The notes below the pieces were generated by a model, which made no database searches, was not told the origin of the DNA, and saw nothing but the letters and a program-made list of their open reading frames with translations. A DNA stretch of 64,000 nt from Scortum barcoo. Taxonomy: Eukaryota; Chordata; Actinopteri; Centrarchiformes; Terapontidae. How positions within the stretch are numbered: the first letter of the stretch is position 1; each line of letters starts with the position of its first letter. The stretch lies in contig CM041540.1 of NCBI GenBank assembly GCA_023238725.1, positions 6,963,501-7,027,500 on the forward strand, read 5' to 3'. Below, in pieces: positions 48,901-60,165 of the stretch. The translations under genes and the position numbers were made by a program.

Positions 48901-51754
48901 AAATGTATATATGACATATTCAGGGATGCAAATAATAACTTTTTAAAAAAAATAATCAATGAATCTGCTAGTTATATTCTCTAGTGTCAATTCTTTTGGT
49001 TTTATAATGCATCTGAACATTGAGAAATCACATTTGTGAGTGTCAGACCAGGAAAAGTGGCACATTCTCGTTTGAAAAGTGACGGAAAATAGTAATTATC
49101 AGTTGGTCCTGACAAACTAGAAAAAAAACATTTAACTTTAGCTGTTGAAGACATTAATCAGCTGCTGCTTTTATAATCTGCTACTGGTGATGTTTGTCAT
49201 TTAATTGGCAAAAGTAATGATCAACTGTGCTTAAAAAGCCTCAACCAACAGCTATTTTTAGTTATTATTGTTTAGACTATGGAAAAAAAGGCCATTACAA
49301 CTTACTGGAGCTGAACTGTTAGTCTAAAATAAAATGTCATTTAAAGACAACAGTCCAGTCCTCAAGCATATTAATTTTATGATGACATAAAACAAAGAAA
49401 AGCAGCAAATAGTCACAATTAAGAAGGTGGAATCAGCAAATATTTGGCCTTTCTGCTTGATAAATGACCTCACTAACTGATAATTCAAATGGACATTAAT
49501 TTTCTTTCCACTGATTGATTAATCAACTGATTGTTCTCAACTTACCTGAATGTTTTGCTGTTTGCTAAGAAGAATGAGGAGACATTAAAGGGATCGATCA
49601 GAGATTCGTTAGCATTGAGCACAACGAGTGGTGAGAACAGTCAGAAGGGCTCCAGCTCCCAAACCCAGCCTCCTCTTGTCTGTTTGACTAAATCCACTAA
49701 GCTTTAAGGGAAAACGATTACATTGATGTAAGCCGTATCTAAGGTGACATGCTAAGTGTGCTTTTCAGGTGCTACCTTTTTAGGTGTTTGTCTTTAGGTC
49801 TGAAACGATGTGAAAAAAGCTTACATCTGGCCACAGTCTGCCTCCTCTTCAGTGCTTAGACAGCCCAGAAAAAAGGAAGTGGCACATGGCTAATCAGCTG
49901 AGGAGACAGAATAATAAGGGAACAGACTGCAGTGGTCATTTCAGAAGATTTATCTTTGCATGCTGACTTCCTATTGTGGGCAACTCTACGGCAGCAAAGT
50001 CCCTTCAGTCAATAAATGGCTGCTGTGATGGTTTGCTGCCTATTCATCACGGCAGTGTCGATGGATGTTTGTGCTTTTCCAACATTACATCAAGCCCCAC
50101 TGGTGAAGCTATGAAGGGCTGCGGTCACCATGGAAACCTGGCCCGGTTTATCATTACCACAGGTATCGAAGTGTCAGTCGGGGCCGTCTGGAGGCCAGTG
50201 ATAGAGTTGATGAGAAGGCAGGTAACTGCTGACCCTCCGCAGACCTCCGTGTCAGAGTTGTGTCGTCCTGAGGCGGTCTGAATCGTTGATGTCTGGCTGT
50301 AGTTAGTGCTATACAGGATTTGCAGTGTAGTATTACCATTAAACACATCATCACTGTTAATCAATTCTTTTGCTGTCTTGATCACATTTATTGATTTCTG
50401 GACAAAACGGCAACACGTTCCAATTGATGAGCCTTGTTGTCTCTTCAAGTCTGTACTGTTGTGCAAAATTAAAACCATAATTCATGAACAGTCTTTGCTT
50501 GACTCAACGTTTTGGTGTTCACATTTCCTCGTGTTTGCCTTCTACTTGGCCCTCCTTTTTAGATGTAAATGTGCCCAACACTCTGCATCCAACCTTGCTG
50601 TAAGCGTTACGCTGGTGTCCAAAGGTTAGCTCACACTAGCATTACTGTATAAGAGGATCAAAATGAATCAGTCAATTAATTGTAGTCTGATTGGCTGTGT
50701 TCAGAAGAGTAAAATTAAACTTGACAAGCTTCCCTAACCACAGAGGAAAGCGGGTGGTGACTCCAATTCTCAGCTGCTTAAAATACCATCTCAACATCTT
50801 TTCACAATGATTTACACTCCTGTTTTCGTGTCACTAATGACTTTCACAAGCAGAAGGTGTGAATCACCCACATGGGTTCAATGTGAGGAAACTCCCCCCA
50901 AAAAAAGAGAGTGAGATCAATATCCTCCTGATTCATTAACCAGGCTGAATGCCAAAGATCTATCTGAAATCTATCCCTAATTTCCCGAGAATTTATTTTT
51001 AAGTTTCTCCTTAGTCCAGCAAGAAATCTTTGTCTCAGGAGTCGACACATAAAACAGCTTAGTTTCTCACTTAGTATACGGACAATTCTTTATGTTAGAC
51101 TCTTATTGATTCGATTTCAGCAGAAGATCTGCCTCGTCTCTGTCTCAACGATAAGGAGCTGTCCGATGTGCTGGGCCTGGAGGAGGGAGGGAGGGCGAGC
51201 TCTGAAGTTACAGCCATCACAGCCCGGTACAAATATACAGTACAATATGAGGTATGTGACACCCACTATGACCTTACATACACAACTTCACGTAGGGTTA
51301 AATTGATTTTAGATGGCTTGGATAACAATTTTTTTTAACTTGTAGTTGATGCAAACATTTATAATTATTTTTTATAAGTCACATAAATACAGCTATTTAA
51401 AAACAACATTAAGTTAAAGTCACTCTGTGCTCTAACATAAGAAACACATTAAACTTACAGTATTGAGATCTGACTTTACTTTCATCTTGCCGGCATATAA
51501 ATAAATCTGTTTGTTGTTTGAGTTTGAGAGTTTTACCACCCTCAGTTGCGTTGGGAGGCATGTTTATCTTCTACCACGCAGATTAATCAAAGATGGTTGA
51601 TAACGTGAATGTGAACTGAGTTACACGTCCGTTTGTAAAGTTTATTAACATGTTGTTTTTCCCCCCAAAATCTTTTCGTCTTGCTCTGATTCCTAACAAA
51701 CTGTAGTGATTGAGAGAAAGGAAAAAACTCATGACAACATTATCCCAAGGATAA
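45906..51754. other. Intergenic, no gene recognised
   Basis: Mostly AT-rich. A diverged reverse copy of the 'ggctgcaact' repeat is at about 49415-49545 (listed separately). The overlapping frames at 47011-47433 (91-140 aa) on both strands show no recognisable domain. Nothing else could be assigned. Confidence 0.65.
49415..49545 (-). repeat. Degenerate 'ggctgcaact' teleost repeat, reverse copy
   Basis: On the - strand it carries caatcagttgattaatcaat, then aattatcagttagtgag, and tgactatttgctgcttttct. It is weaker than the other copies. Confidence 0.4.
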
Positions 51755-51776
51755 ATAATGATTTTACAAGTCATAT

Positions 51777-51782
51777 TTTATT
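51777..51782 (-). promoter_or_regulatory. Candidate distal polyadenylation signal of anks1b
   Basis: AATAAA on the - strand, the farthest of several, about 2.5 kb after the stop. A T-rich tract follows downstream in the sense direction. A proximal alternative at 54163-54158 is only about 140 bp after the stop. Confidence 0.35.
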
Positions 51783-54257
51783 CCATGTGCTTTACAGGGA
51801 TATAAATAATGGCCAAAATTACAAAAATCAGTGTGCTGGAAGCCCAAGCCTATGTACATAAGTTGGTCAGCAGTGATGTCATCAAATAACCCATCTCAGT
51901 TATCACTCAAAATACAATCTCTACAATCTATTACTTTTTTTGTTTCCCAACCTTTATTTTGGTACCTTGTTTCCAGTGCCATGTACTGCAAATCCTTTTA
52001 TTCTTTTCTCTTTTACATTACATGTATGAACAATGAGTTGGCAAAATATCTATGTACATTTTATAATTGGATAATGTCTCATCCAAATAATACAGTAATA
52101 CTGCGTTTAAAATAGTACATCTGCTAGATAAGAGTAGAGCCCCATGAGAAATGACGGAGGATTTGACCTGACAAGAGTTAGCTAGCCACCTGCAACATTC
52201 ACTCTCTGTATGTAAGTATGATCATCTAGTTTCAGATTTTTTTTCTTTTAAAGGATGGCCATCATTCTCAAGCCCAAGATTTTCATCTCATATCATAGAA
52301 AAATAATGTAACATTAAGACAACAGTAGACAAGAATTGCACAAGAATAATCATAATCATCATGGTAATATAATACTCTCATATTAAACATTAAAATGTCG
52401 GGCAATACGAATAGAATACTTTTTTTAAACGCCAGATGCTGTTTTGTTCACAATAGGTTCATCATCCGTTATGATGAGACATACCTGTTGCATCATGAGC
52501 GTGTTGCAGCTAGTCCAATCACATTTACACGCTTGTGCATATATCTCTGTATTATTTTCTGACTTTAAAGAAAATAAAAAGACCAAAAAGAGCCAGCCAG
52601 ATGTCCTCAAACCCATGCCCATTCCAACACTGACACATGCCCAGTGGTGCCTTTAGCGAGCCCATCGTCTGTTACCAACAGATGCCCTGTAACCATACTT
52701 ACAGTCTCCATGGAGACCCCATGACCGCCCAAAGGTTCACAGGTCATGCCTCCCAGTTGGGCGCACAAAACAGATCCTGCTGTAGTTTCAGAAAGTTGAG
52801 GCTGCTTTCAAATAAGTGTACATTCAGAGCAGACCGTCGTCTGTCAAGATGGAGTCCTGTTAGTGTGTGTATAGAAGTGTCGTTTGTCATATGTTTACCA
52901 AGCATCGTGTGGATGAATGATGTTAAATTTTTGTAGTCAACCTTAAACACTATGGAGTAGCGTCCATGTTTGTAGTCCTTTTTGAAAAGTGAGCAAGAGG
53001 GTCCTTTGTAGTCCGTTTTGCATTGTATGTGTGACAAGGTCCGTGTTTAGGGCTGGCTACATTCTTTGCATTCCACAGTAATAGACATGAGCGTCCGGCA
53101 TTGCCCTGCAAATGAGATGACATCACTTATCGAGAGAGCCCTCACACCCCGCCTCTCCACCGGCCCCCCTGCTCAGCAAATCCAAAATGGCCACCATGCG
53201 TCTCACAAGCCACATGCTAAACCTTTTACATACAAGATATTTTTTTACCCCCAAATAAAATAAGGTTTACGGCCAGGGAAAAAAACCCCATGTGGTTAAA
53301 ATAATTCTGAACATATACACACACATGTGCTGAAAAGATGCTATAAAAGCAAAAACAAACAAAAAAAAAATCACCTACTTCTTCCTGTGTCACAGGTCAA
53401 GTTGTCAAAGAAATTCACAAGTTTGTAAGTATTTTCAAAAAAATAATCTGATAGAAAGAATCAAAAATTGAAATACATTCTAGTAGCCTGCTGGATGAAC
53501 CAGTTTGAGTCAAAGTTCGACTGTGCTACATCACCCCTCCTGTAATTCGGCTCTCCTCTTTAATTAAAAAAAGGTCTAAAGAGTCTGAACTTTCCTCCAG
53601 TTGTCATGTTTTGACAACAGTCCTCCTCGTTGTCAGCTCCCACACTGGGCAGACAGACAGCTAAAACACTGTCACAGCGCTTAGCAGTAATCTGGTTACA
53701 AATCTCATTCAAATTGTACTAGAAGGGGCAGTTGGACAGAGGGGCTGAAATGTAGAGAAAAGCGAGGGGTGGAGGCAGTCAGAGGAGAAAAAAAAGGAGG
53801 AGAGAGACGAAGCCAAACGGTTGCACCCATCAACAGGAAGAGGGAAAAAAACAAGAAGATGGAAGCAGAACAACCGACTGGTTGACCGCCGACTGACCGA
53901 CAAACAGGAAGTGGAAAAACGGAGCTGACCATTTCCCCTACAGGTGGAGACAGAAGTGCACCAAAGCCCCAGGTTCAAAGGTCATGCGCCAGCCCTGCAG
54001 GCAGGAGGATGGGGGCCCGGGCCAAAGAGGGGGGGAGAGCAGAAACGAAAGAGAGAAGAGGAGACAAGGAGAAAGAAGAGAGAGACAGCGCAGCGCCAAA
54101 CGTCATCATGCAGTGGACAGGCTCGGCTAACGGGGGCGGGGCGGGATGTTTTTGTTTTTTATTTTTCAGCCGGTGAGGTGACGCGGCGGCGTGCGTCGCT
54201 CGTGCCCTCGTGCCCAACTCCGGGGCGGGGGCCCAGTACAGGGCAACCTCTGAAAGG

Positions 54258-54276
54258 CACACACACACACACACAG
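54258..54276 (+). repeat. Short CA microsatellite in anks1b 3' UTR
   Basis: A (CA)n run about 25 bp after the anks1b stop codon in the sense direction (read there as GT). Confidence 0.9.
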
Positions 54277-54298
54277 GAGTGGACAAGGCGGGTGTATG

Positions 54299-54412
54299 TT
54301 AGAAAATAGTGGTCTCGTACTTGGTGTTGACTCCTCTCTTGGCCTCCTGACCCGGCTCCACAATCCACGGCACGTTGGCGTGGCCCTTCTGGTCCATGGA
54401 CGGCTGCTCCAT
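54299..54412 (-). CDS. anks1b: anks1b terminal coding exon (C-terminal tail and stop)
   Basis: On the - strand, acceptor tgtgtcag is followed by 37 codons and a TAA stop (54301-54299). The peptide opens MEQPSMDQKGHANVPWIVEP and ends AKRGVNTKYETTIF. Human ANKS1B ends ...ANLPWIVEPGQEAKRGINTKYETTIF, so the last part is nearly identical. The ATG is a splice-junction codon aligned with human valine, not a start. The paralogue ANKS1A has a different tail, so the assignment to the 1B paralogue is firm. The C-terminal T-I-F fits a class I PDZ ligand pattern; AIDA-1 is reported to bind PSD-95. Confidence 0.97.
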   Translation of the reverse strand: MEQPSMDQKGHANVPWIVEPGQEAKRGVNTKYETTIF

Positions 54413-55319
54413 CTGACACAGAACGATATAGAGGAGGAGAGGGAGTAGGAAAAAGAACCAAATTATTTTCAATGACCTGCAAGTTTTTCATTCTGAGATG
54501 CTTCACATTGTAAAGAATTTGTACTTTTAGGATGCATCTTTTCAAACCAAACAATTCATCATGTTTGAATGCAAACGGCTTGTTTCTGTTAAATGGACAT
54601 TTTGCACACTGCAGGGACAACTTTCTGATACAACTTCATAAACAAGAGAGTATGTGCTGTTTATGAAGTAATGGAAAATAACTCTAATGTGAGAGGGAGA
54701 TGAGGAAGCAGAACAGAAATCATCGACAGAAACAGACTAAAATAAAAAAAAAAATCCTTATCTATAAATTCTAAACATCCTGCTGCTGCTGTACAATTTC
54801 AATTACCATGTTTTGTATTTGCACTTCCTGTACTGTATTGTGGACCATTGCCTGCTGCTGCCATGGCGAAGCTATTAAACCAAACAAATCTACATTGCTT
54901 TCAAAAATAACCACACGGCAACCAATCAAACGGCTGGGTTTTGTTGCTGAGGGCCTTTTTCCTCCAATCTATTGTCTTATTTTCAGATGATTTGGGGGAG
55001 GGGAGACTATTAGAGCTGCAGTTTTAACACCACAGGACTTGATGTATCCTGTCACTCTCTTGCTAATGCTAATACATACATACATAATACATATGACCTA
55101 AAAAATTAAATACTTTTTAATGAAATGTGTTTAAGATCTTCTGAAGTAAACAGGGTTAATGTCAAGTTCTGCAGTATACTAACAGCCATTTTCCTCTTAT
55201 GTATTTTATCTTATCTATCTAAACACACTGCTGCAGCAACAATACAGAAAACTAACTTATATTAATCCAGTTCTCTATCCTCTCCCTCTCAAACAGTCAC
55301 AGCAGACCTTTTAATCTTG

Positions 55320-55712
55320 TTATGGGGTTACAGGATTAAGGACAAACACACTTTCGATCTCACAGCAGCACAGCTCGTTCAGAGCGTCCCCAGGATCATT
55401 CTCAAATTCACCAGCCACACATAACGACACTGAATGGACTACGCCTGCCTTCAATATAAGTCTTATATTGACACCTGTTTTTTTGGTTCTTCGCAGAAGG
55501 GTCGGACTGTAAGAACATGAAGTTAATGCTGCAAGGGACATCCAGAGTGTGATTTGGCCCGGCAACCTCCAAGCCAATGCAAAACATCCCGTATGCAATG
55601 GGAGTCCGTTGCGCTTAGCACATCTGAATGGTCTCTCGGCACGCTGCATACGCTCTGGTAGTACAGTCTTCTTTTGATGACCCTTTAAAATATTCAGCTG
55701 CCTTGTGTGCAA
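55320..55712 (-). other. Unassigned 130-codon open frame inside anks1b intron
   Basis: An ATG-started frame rich in cysteine, arginine and leucine, without a signal peptide, membrane segment or motif that I recognise. The underlying DNA is less AT-rich than its flanks and is compositionally distinct, which suits an old repeat or retroelement fragment, but no end motif or reverse-transcriptase residues are visible. I do not claim it as a gene. Confidence 0.15.
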
Positions 55713-55813
55713 GATGAAGATGTGGATGAGGGAGAAGCTGTGCAGATCAGAAGGGGGGAGAAGCTCACTCCAAGCATCCAGTGAAGGTTTTAATGGACTA
55801 AAGCGTTTTTTTT

Positions 55814-55850
55814 ATATATATATATTTAAAAAAATGCATATATATATATA
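55814..55850. repeat. AT dinucleotide tract, interrupted
   Basis: tatatatatattt, a short A-rich break, then gcatatatatatata. Self-complementary low-complexity DNA. Confidence 0.9.
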
Positions 55851-56232
55851 ACATTTAGCTAATTTTAAAGCAGTGATTATTGCTTTGAACACTTTATATG
55901 TTCACCATCTCAATCGTGCATCTTTTAAAGAGGCAGCGTATCCCCATCCAGGGGTTGAATCGATGCAGTGGGGCGCATAAAAACTGACAGAGGCACTAAA
56001 AGTCGAGGTCTGCGTTCCCCTCCTGTATTAGCTGTAAAGAAATGAAATGGGTTGGCTTTGCAAGACTGGCTGAAGTGTCACATCTGTTTTTAAAATTTTT
56101 TTTTTATAGCAATGCTATTAACCGTTGATATGGAATTAGAAGTAGAGGTAGTAAGTGAAGAATGAGACACAAACACTCACTGCAAACAGAACAAGGATGC
56201 AGAGTCAGTTGAATAAAAATGGATGCACTTAC

Positions 56233-56252
56233 AGGAGACGCCCTCTCCTCGA
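56233..56252 (-). other. anks1b: Candidate alternative microexon of anks1b
   Basis: On the - strand a T-rich tract ending tttctttaag is followed by 20 bases and a consensus gtaagt donor. If a second AG three bases further in (56249-56248) is used, the exon is 15 bases (56247-56233), keeps phase 0 and encodes ERASP between the KS of the PTB-tail exon and the MEQPS of the last exon. Splice-signal based only; unproven. Confidence 0.25.
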
Positions 56253-59068
56253 CTTAAAGAAAAAAAAGTCATGTGGAAACAAAGGATAAGAGAAGGAAAA
56301 GCGTGGAGGACCTGTGACTGAGCTTTGTGAGGAAGATGGAAGAGTCGAGGGGGAGGAGGGAGGGTGGAGAGGAGGCCGGTGAGGGGTGTAAATGTGGCCC
56401 AGTGACCAGCGGCTGGAGGGGGGCATGATGACCTACAGGGGCAGAGGTCACACACAGGTCAAAGTGGGGCCTGCTCAGCAACAACCCAACACCGAGGATG
56501 ACACAACGGCAAAGCAAAACCACAGCGACAACGGAGCAGCCGCATGGCAACAGGGAAAGGCAACAACACTCCAAAACCAAAAGCAAAACCATGGCAACAA
56601 CATGGCAGCAGAGTCATCGCCTCGGCAACAGCGTGGGACAGCAGCGTTCCTGAAATACAAAACCAAAGCAAGAGTAGGCCATGTTACGCCACATTAATAT
56701 AGCAACTCCAGCACGGCAAAAAACACTCGCAGCAAGACGAACGTGGCACGGCAACCGCACAGAACCTCACTCTGCAAAAGCATCTTCACAACACGTATGC
56801 AAATTCAAGGCATGAAAAATTCTGCCAGTGAGGTGAGATAGCTTGTTCTTGAGTTCTTTAAATAAAGTGTAAATTCGAGACCACCAAGATAACGAACCAG
56901 CTGCTTGGAAACAAGATATTTTCACTTCACTGCGAGGCCTTTTCACTCCTTTTTCTCCATACAGGGTTAGAATTGTGCATTTCAGTCCCATTTTGAAGCT
57001 GCACTCAGATTACAGTAACATGCCGACGCTGATCAGAGACAGCAGAGTCATATCAGGCACGCTCACACTCATAAGGGCAGGTTAAGTGGATGTTGAGGGA
57101 GATTTACAAGCGGACGTGCTCTCGTAACAACATGAAAATGGGGAGGGTGTGGAGGAGCAGACACTTGTGGGCAGAGAAACAAAGCAACAGTTTTTTTTTT
57201 TTTTTTTAAAGCGCAGGAGCTCGAGAGGTGCTGCAGGATGGAGATTATAGCTGGCAGGTGGCAGGAATATTAAGTGAATCCTGCAGTATCTTTGCCCTGC
57301 TGCACACCACAAGCCATTAACTACACCACACACACACACATGAACACGGCGAGGAAAAAGGCAATTAATGGTTAATGTAACAGTAGCCGAGTCAGCAGAT
57401 TGTGTGTACACATGCCATCGTCCATCATCTCTGTAGGCACACGACCGCACACACACACACACAGAGGAGGAGAGCGAACACACAAATACCGCATCTTCTC
57501 TCTCTCTCTCCGTCTTTCCTCACAGTCTCACATCTCGCTCTAACTTTAGAAAGTGAGACCATTCCTCCAGAGCCGCCGATTCCCCTCCATCACCATCTCT
57601 TTCTTCCATGACTCTCAGTATGTAAATGGGCTTAAATTTGGCTGGAGCACACTGATATAGCAGCCACCGTAACTCTATATGTGGGCCATTAGACGCACAC
57701 ATGTGCTGCCGATGCCTGTCGGTGGAGGAGGGAAGTGTCTGGCGGAGGGGTGTTAGCGTGACTATTTTAAAGCTCTGTCGGGGGTTAATGGGAGGTTGAC
57801 AGGTTTACAGATAGACTTTGTGACGCTGTGGTTGGAGGAGGCATGAAGAACGTTTGCACACACACACACATACACTCAGATGGAGAGAAATTCATGATAG
57901 CATGTGGGACACAGTATCTAATATCACAAAACCAGAGTGGGTATCTGATGGCAACACTAGACAACTGCTAAATGACCCTGTAGGCTTTTTGACCACTCGT
58001 AGCGTGACAGAGCAGTGTTTTTATGGGGGGGATCAGTTTTATATGATTCCACTGATTATCCTGTAGGTGGCAGTAACAAGGACAGAGGAAGGTGGACAGT
58101 TTGCCAACACAGACAGTGAAAAGGAAAAAAGCCAAAACAAATTGGCTTTGCAGATGTTTTATAAAGAATGAAATGTTTTAAATGTTTTTGTTAAATCTCA
58201 AGGATGTACAGCATTTGCATCTAAATAATGAAAGCTTGCATCATGCCTCTTGTCAGACTTGTAAGCATTAATTTATTATTTGATCAAAAATTATTAAAAT
58301 ATTAAGACAGTTTTCTTGTCTTTAGTTTTGGCATTTTTGGCTAAGTCTGAAGAAAACTGGGACTGATTGTGTTTATTTCTCAAAGTAAGTCACTGTGGTA
58401 CTGGAAGTGTAAATGAAACTGAATTTTCCTGTCTGAGCTGCTAGTTGGGGCAGAATATTATTTTTGAATATAGGGAGCACAGTCCATGGAAATATTGTGT
58501 TTAAACATGAATGACTTTTCAATGTTTCTTCCTGACTAAACATTTTAGCATTCTGGGCATTTGTAAAATCATGAAAATTCCACTTAAAGATGCAATCTAC
58601 CTCTTAATAATGGGTAAAAGAAAATGTAAAAAGTTTGGCGTTTTCACCTACATTTTGAATAGGGAAGCCTGTGTTACCAAATTAAGATTACAAAAGTATT
58701 ACAGTAAATGGTATCATCACGATAATCACAAAACTTTCCTCATATACTACTATTAGTGTTAAAATATAGAAAGATTGCTTGACATCCTAATTACCTTGGA
58801 GTTTATTAAACCTAACGCACTGAACAGTAAAGCATATACTTCAGCTAATAACGAACAACATCATACACTAAAAGCACTGAACGAAAGCATTTAGATTCTG
58901 TGCACCCGTCACAGTTTGGGTATTGCTCAGAGACCTCTACGCGCCACAGCATTTTTAATGAGGATCTTATGGACTGAAATGTCAATAAATTCATTCTCCA
59001 TGCAGGGCTGCAGTATGTAGGAGTCTTCCACATGAGGATTCTTTATCTTCTTACACACTCACACACTT

Positions 59069-59099
<31 letters not shown>
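59069..59099 (+). repeat. CT then CA compound microsatellite
   Basis: (TC)n at 59069-59088 runs directly into (AC)n to 59099. Confidence 0.95.
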
Positions 59100-59759
59100 T
59101 ACAGAGAGTGAGGCAAGCCAAGCAAGAAGCCTCCCAGGAGCCCTATGCAAACAGGCCTCATCAATCAGCCCAGTGTGTAAGAGACTGCAGGGACAACAAG
59201 ACCGAACGGACGCTTAACAGATCAAATATCCTCCTACACCTCTGCCACACTGTCCGCTGGGCCAAGACTCTCAAACACACACAACACAAGCGTTCCAGGA
59301 TTATCCCAGTAAACCAAACTGAGAGCTGAAAATGATGTAAATGAGCGGGGATGAGAGACCGGGACGAATCAGAGGAAAGGGATGGAAATTGTGGACGGAT
59401 TCCAGTGTAAATGGGACAGAGTTGATGGGATGTTGGTTAGATCTGATTAGAAGCAGATACATAAGAGCTGCATTAGAGTTCAAGAGTTGGAAGACGATAT
59501 CAGAAGTTAAAGTGAAAATCCATCTTAAAACACAATCCTCTACTGCATATTCATTTGGAAAGAATATCTAACCCTTAAGTTCATCATGATAAAGCTATAG
59601 ATGTAGAAGATCTAGTTCATAAAAATTTTATCACCACTCCATGAGGAACTTTGGTAACTTTCAGTCTATCAAAAACAACTTGCGTTTCTGATGTGAACTT
59701 CAGTTTTGGATGGATTTTCTCTTGTAACAGCAGTGTGGCTGTGCGGCAGCAATGCTTAC

Positions 59760-59927
59760 AGATTTGCGGATGTTGACACGAGGTTTGGGGACGGGTTTGC
59801 TGGGCTTGCTGTCAAAGCTCTCGGGCAGTGTGGACGACCCGTGGCCGCTCTTCCTGGCCTGCAGGGCCAGCTGGTAGGCCACCTCGAAGGCCTGGCCCAG
59901 TGTCAGGATGATCTCGTACGCCAAGTT
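59760..59927 (-). CDS. anks1b: anks1b coding exon (end of PTB domain plus basic tail)
   Basis: A 168-bp, 56-codon phase-0 exon on the - strand with acceptor cttgtcag and donor gtaagc. The peptide opens NLAYEIILTLGQAFEVAYQL, the long C-terminal helix that closes a PTB/PID fold. It then runs ALQARKSGHGSSTLPESFDS and KPSKPVPKPRVNIRKS. Human ANKS1B is nearly identical across the helix and keeps the K-P-S-K-P-x-P-K-P-R motif. The proline/lysine-rich linker follows the domain and is likely unstructured. ANKS1B (AIDA-1) is a neuronal scaffold found at the postsynaptic density and in nuclei; the PTB domain is reported to bind the APP intracellular tail. Confidence 0.98.
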
Positions 59928-60027
59928 CTGACAAGAGGGCAAAGGCAAACCAGCATGAGAATACAATGTGATATTAAAAGCAGTGTGAATTTATTTGCCT
60001 TTAAACAGACACAGCGAGCATACTGAC
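59928..60027 (-). other. anks1b: anks1b short intron (100 bp)
   Basis: A compact intron, donor gtcagt and acceptor cttgtcag in the sense direction, splitting the PTB domain between FDV and NLAY. Confidence 0.95.
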
Positions 60028-60165
60028 CACATCGAAAGCAGTGAAGACGTGGCAGTAGTGGTGACTGGACTTGAGGTCTTTGGTGATGTAGGCAAATGTA
60101 GACAGATCCTCTGGATCCTGAGCTGCACATGAGATGTTACGGATCTCATGTTCTGCTATGATGTT
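60028..60165 (-). CDS. anks1b: anks1b coding exon (PTB domain core)
   Basis: A 138-bp, 46-codon phase-0 exon on the - strand with acceptor ctctgcag and donor gtcagt. The peptide opens NIIAEHEIRNISCAAQDPED, continues LSTFAYITKDL and ends HYCHVFTAFDV. This is the central beta-sheet of the PTB/PID domain: the I-S-x-C-A-x-D-P-E-D segment and the F-A-Y-I-T-K-D strand are PTB signatures. The sequence is nearly identical to human ANKS1B and also to ANKS1A; the gene call rests on the terminal exon. Confidence 0.98.

Larger units (their letters stand above)
51755..54298 (-). other. anks1b: Probable anks1b 3' untranslated region
   Basis: The stretch follows the anks1b stop on the - strand. Sense-strand AATAAA signals occur near the stop (54163-54158) and at the far end (51958-51953, 52002-51997, 51782-51777). 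Two Pumilio-type TGTACATA motifs lie at 52058-52051 and 51858-51851, which suits a long neuronal 3' UTR. The first 250 bp is GC- and CpG-rich (around 54170-54235), and a pyrimidine-rich (sense) block covers about 53700-54100. The extent is inferred, not demonstrated. Confidence 0.4.
54413..59759 (-). other. anks1b: anks1b intron before the last exon (5.3 kb)
   Basis: Non-coding. It contains an AT-repeat tract (55814-55850), a candidate microexon (56233-56252), a T run at 57190-57205, CA runs near 57327-57340, 57449-57461 and 57857-57869, and a CT/CA compound microsatellite at 59069-59099. A 130-codon - strand frame at 55320-55712 is unassigned. A block at 56280-56400 is purine-rich on the + strand. 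No second gene was recognised. Confidence 0.75.
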
